The notes beneath the pieces are model-generated. The model saw only the letters and a program-made list of their open reading frames with translations, was not told the origin of the DNA and did not search any database. A program made the position numbers and the translations under genes. From NCBI GenBank assembly GCA_031278315.1, contig JAITKS010000029.1:1-15386 (forward strand): DNA of 15,386 nt, in the 5' to 3' direction. The DNA is from Planctomycetaceae bacterium. Lineage in GTDB: Bacteria > Planctomycetota > Planctomycetia > Pirellulales > Thermoguttaceae. Position 1 is the first letter of the stretch; every line of letters begins with the position of its first letter. Positions 13,732-15,386 of this stretch are shown here, piece after piece.

Positions 13732-15189
13732 ATGACAGATTTGAAAATAACAGATACTTATGAAAATCCGTTAATTAGCCGTTATGCTTCGGGCGAGATG
13801 TCGCGGCTTTGGGGGGCGCAACGTAAATTTAGTACGTGGCGTCGTCTATGGGTTGCGCTTGCGGAATCGGAATCGGAACTCGGTTTGCCGATAACAACGG
13901 AACAGATTAACGAACTACGTGAAAATATCGATAATATCGATTTCACAAAAACAGCAGAGTACGAATTAGAATTACGGCACGATGTCATGGCACATGTTCG
14001 AGCTTACGGCGATATTTGTCCGCTTGCGAAACCGATTATTCATCTTGGCGCAACGAGTTGTTTTGTTACAGATAACACAGATGCAATATTGATTCGTGAA
14101 GCTTTGATTTTATTACGTAACCGTATTGTGTTGGTAATTGATCAGCTTGGACGGTTTGCATTACGTTATCGTGATTTACCTTGTCTTTCGTTTACTCATT
14201 TGCAACCTGCGCAACCGGCAACTGTGGGGCGGCGGGCGTGTCTGTGGGCTTATGATCTTATTTTAGATTTAATCGAAATTGAACGCCGTATAAATTTAAT
14301 TCGACCGCTTGGAAATAAAGGAACGACTGGTACACAAGCAAGTTTTTTGAAATTATTCAACGGCGATCATGAGAAAGTAAAATTATTGGAACAAAAATTA
14401 TGTAAGAAAATAGGATTTGATTCTTCTTTTGCAATAACCGGACAAACGTATCCGCGAAAGCAAGATTCGCAAGTATTAGATGTCCTTTCTGGAATAGCGC
14501 AAAGCTCGCATAAATTCGCAACAGATTTAAGAATTTTAGCGAATCGCAGAGAGCTGGAAGAGCCTTTTGAAACTCATCAAGTGGGTTCATCGGCGATGGC
14601 ATATAAACGTAATCCGATGCGTAGTGAGCGAATCTGTTCGATAGCGCGTTTTGTGATAAGTTTGCAATCAAGTACTGCAATGACTGCGGCAACACAATGG
14701 TTAGAAAGAACTCTGGATGACAGTGCAAATCGTCGATTAGTATTACCGCAAGCGTTCTTGGCGGTTGACGCAATATTGATTTTGTACAGTAATATTACAG
14801 ACGGAATAGAAGTTTATCCAAAAGTTATTGAGCGAAATCTTAAATTAGAGCTTCCGTTCATGGCAACAGAAAATATTTTAATGGCTGCTGTTAAACAAGG
14901 CGGAGACAGACAATTCTTACATGAAAAAATCAGACAGCATGCACAAAATGCTGTAGCTGCCGTTAAAAACGAAGGGGGAGAAAACGATCTGCTAAAACGT
15001 TTACGAAATGACGCCGATTTCAGCAATGTTGATATCGATGCCGAACTTAATCCGATTACTTTTATCGGACGTTCTATCGAACAAGTTGATGACTTTATCG
15101 CCGATCAAATTGAACCAATACGCAAACGATACGAAGACATTTTGATAATAACTAATAATCAAAATAATTCAAATGAAGTTCGTGTTTAA
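13732..15189 (+). CDS. purB: Adenylosuccinate lyase
   Basis: A 485-residue fumarase/aspartase-superfamily lyase that releases fumarate from SAICAR and from adenylosuccinate, acting twice in purine nucleotide synthesis. The three conserved blocks are visible: RHDVMAHV (82-89), HLGATS with TDNTD (104-117), THLQPAQP with the probable general-acid His156, and the signature loop GSSAMAYKRNP (285-295) bearing the catalytic serine. The length and the style of the signature resemble the animal-type enzyme more than the roughly 430-residue Bacillus type. The start ATG at 13732 sits behind an A-rich stretch without a Shine-Dalgarno sequence; the conserved YENPLISRYAS begins at residue 10, which supports it. 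The last 20 or so residues (TNNQNNSNEVRV) are a polar tail. No other pur gene is adjacent. Confidence 0.97.
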   Translation: MTDLKITDTYENPLISRYASGEMSRLWGAQRKFSTWRRLWVALAESESELGLPITTEQINELRENIDNIDFTKTAEYELELRHDVMAHVRAYGDICPLAKPIIHLGATSCFVTDNTDAILIREALILLRNRIVLVIDQLGRFALRYRDLPCLSFTHLQPAQPATVGRRACLWAYDLILDLIEIERRINLIRPLGNKGTTGTQASFLKLFNGDHEKVKLLEQKLCKKIGFDSSFAITGQTYPRKQDSQVLDVLSGIAQSSHKFATDLRILANRRELEEPFETHQVGSSAMAYKRNPMRSERICSIARFVISLQSSTAMTAATQWLERTLDDSANRRLVLPQAFLAVDAILILYSNITDGIEVYPKVIERNLKLELPFMATENILMAAVKQGGDRQFLHEKIRQHAQNAVAAVKNEGGENDLLKRLRNDADFSNVDIDAELNPITFIGRSIEQVDDFIADQIEPIRKRYEDILIITNNQNNSNEVRV

Positions 15190-15227
15190 CCAATTTTAAG
15201 ATATATACTATTCATACTTGAAAATTC

Positions 15228-15345
15228 GTAATATATCAGTGGAATAATTGTTTTTCAATTTTTTTTGGGGGTTTATGAATTTTAAAAATAATGTTGGTAA
15301 AAAAGAAATTTGAAACCTTTGAAAAAAATTTCACCGAAATATTAC
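15228..15345. repeat. Intergenic element E4, bounded by imperfect inverted repeats
   Basis: The left end GTAATATATCAGTGGAAT (15228-15245) and right end ATTTCACCGAAATATTAC (15328-15345) are inverse copies with three mismatches in 18 bases; one further C/G pair outside each end also matches. The interior holds TTGTTTTTCAATTTTTTTTG (shared with 12467-12484) and, in reverse, the GGTTTCAAATTT module also found at 8441-8515. At 118 bases it is the shortest and cleanest of the set. It begins 38 bases after the purB stop. Confidence 0.6.
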
Positions 15346-15360
15346 GTTTATACCGTAACG

Positions 15361-15386
15361 TAGAGACGCAAGGCATTGAGTCTCTA
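15361..15386. repeat. Palindrome TAGAGACGCAA-GGCA-TTGAGTCTCTA at the window edge
   Basis: An 11-base stem with one mismatch and a four-base loop. It resembles the GTAGAGACGCAA...TTGCGTCTCTAC palindrome scattered through many bacterial genomes, and it is probably cut by the end of the window. It could act as a hairpin downstream of purB but has no visible T run. Confidence 0.55.

Noticed and set aside
14357..14773. 138-residue minus-strand open frame
   Set aside because: It lies inside purB across the conserved catalytic signature, so it is a shadow frame.
1..15386. tRNA, rRNA or riboswitch genes
   Set aside because: No tRNA cloverleaf with a GGTTCGA-type arm and no rRNA or known riboswitch core was recognised in any gap, though a covariance-model search could not be run.

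Overview
The window is AT-rich bacterial chromosome carrying nine protein genes. All but one are complete, and nearly all are housekeeping genes: smc, a DUF1573 envelope protein, xylA, recO, a BamD-like TPR lipoprotein, an LptE-like lipoprotein, an exonuclease III and purB. A partial AAA-ATPase-associated PD-(D/E)XK protein runs in from the left edge. The diderm lipoprotein genes, the DUF1573 protein with an N-terminal membrane segment, the SMC hinge style and mostly Shine-Dalgarno-less starts fit a low-GC planctomycete of the Pirellulales/Thermoguttaceae kind, perhaps from an animal gut. This assignment is an inference from protein style and rests on no marker gene.

Layout. 1-264 (+) is the C-terminal end of the nuclease-like protein. 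Converging on it are three minus-strand genes: smc (482-4222), the DUF1573 gene (4802-5992) and xylA (6449-7777). A 764-base divergent gap follows. Then come the plus-strand genes recO (8542-9339), the BamD-like gene (9366-11642, 26 bases behind recO), the LptE-like gene (11805-12401), xth (about 12577-13332) and purB (13732-15189). The window ends in repeats.

Roles. smc, recO and xth serve chromosome organisation and repair. The BamD-like and LptE-like lipoproteins would serve outer-membrane protein and LPS assembly. purB serves purine synthesis and xylA pentose use. Apart from reco-bamD-like there is no strong operon linkage.

The unusual part is between the genes. At least four intergenic gaps hold elements bounded by imperfect inverted copies of GTAATATATCAGTGRAAT (4529-4793, 6187-6417, 13380-13663, 15228-15345). 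Their interiors differ and are patchworks of modules that recur elsewhere in the window: a 105-base hairpin repeat, a GC-rich palindrome, ACAGGATTA-type and CTCTGTGTT-type 9-mers, and a module built on GGTTTCAAGTTTATTTTT. Short perfect tandem duplications of 8 to 17 bases add to this. No transposase, CRISPR array, tRNA or rRNA was seen, and no defence or other accessory system is evident in the coding part.
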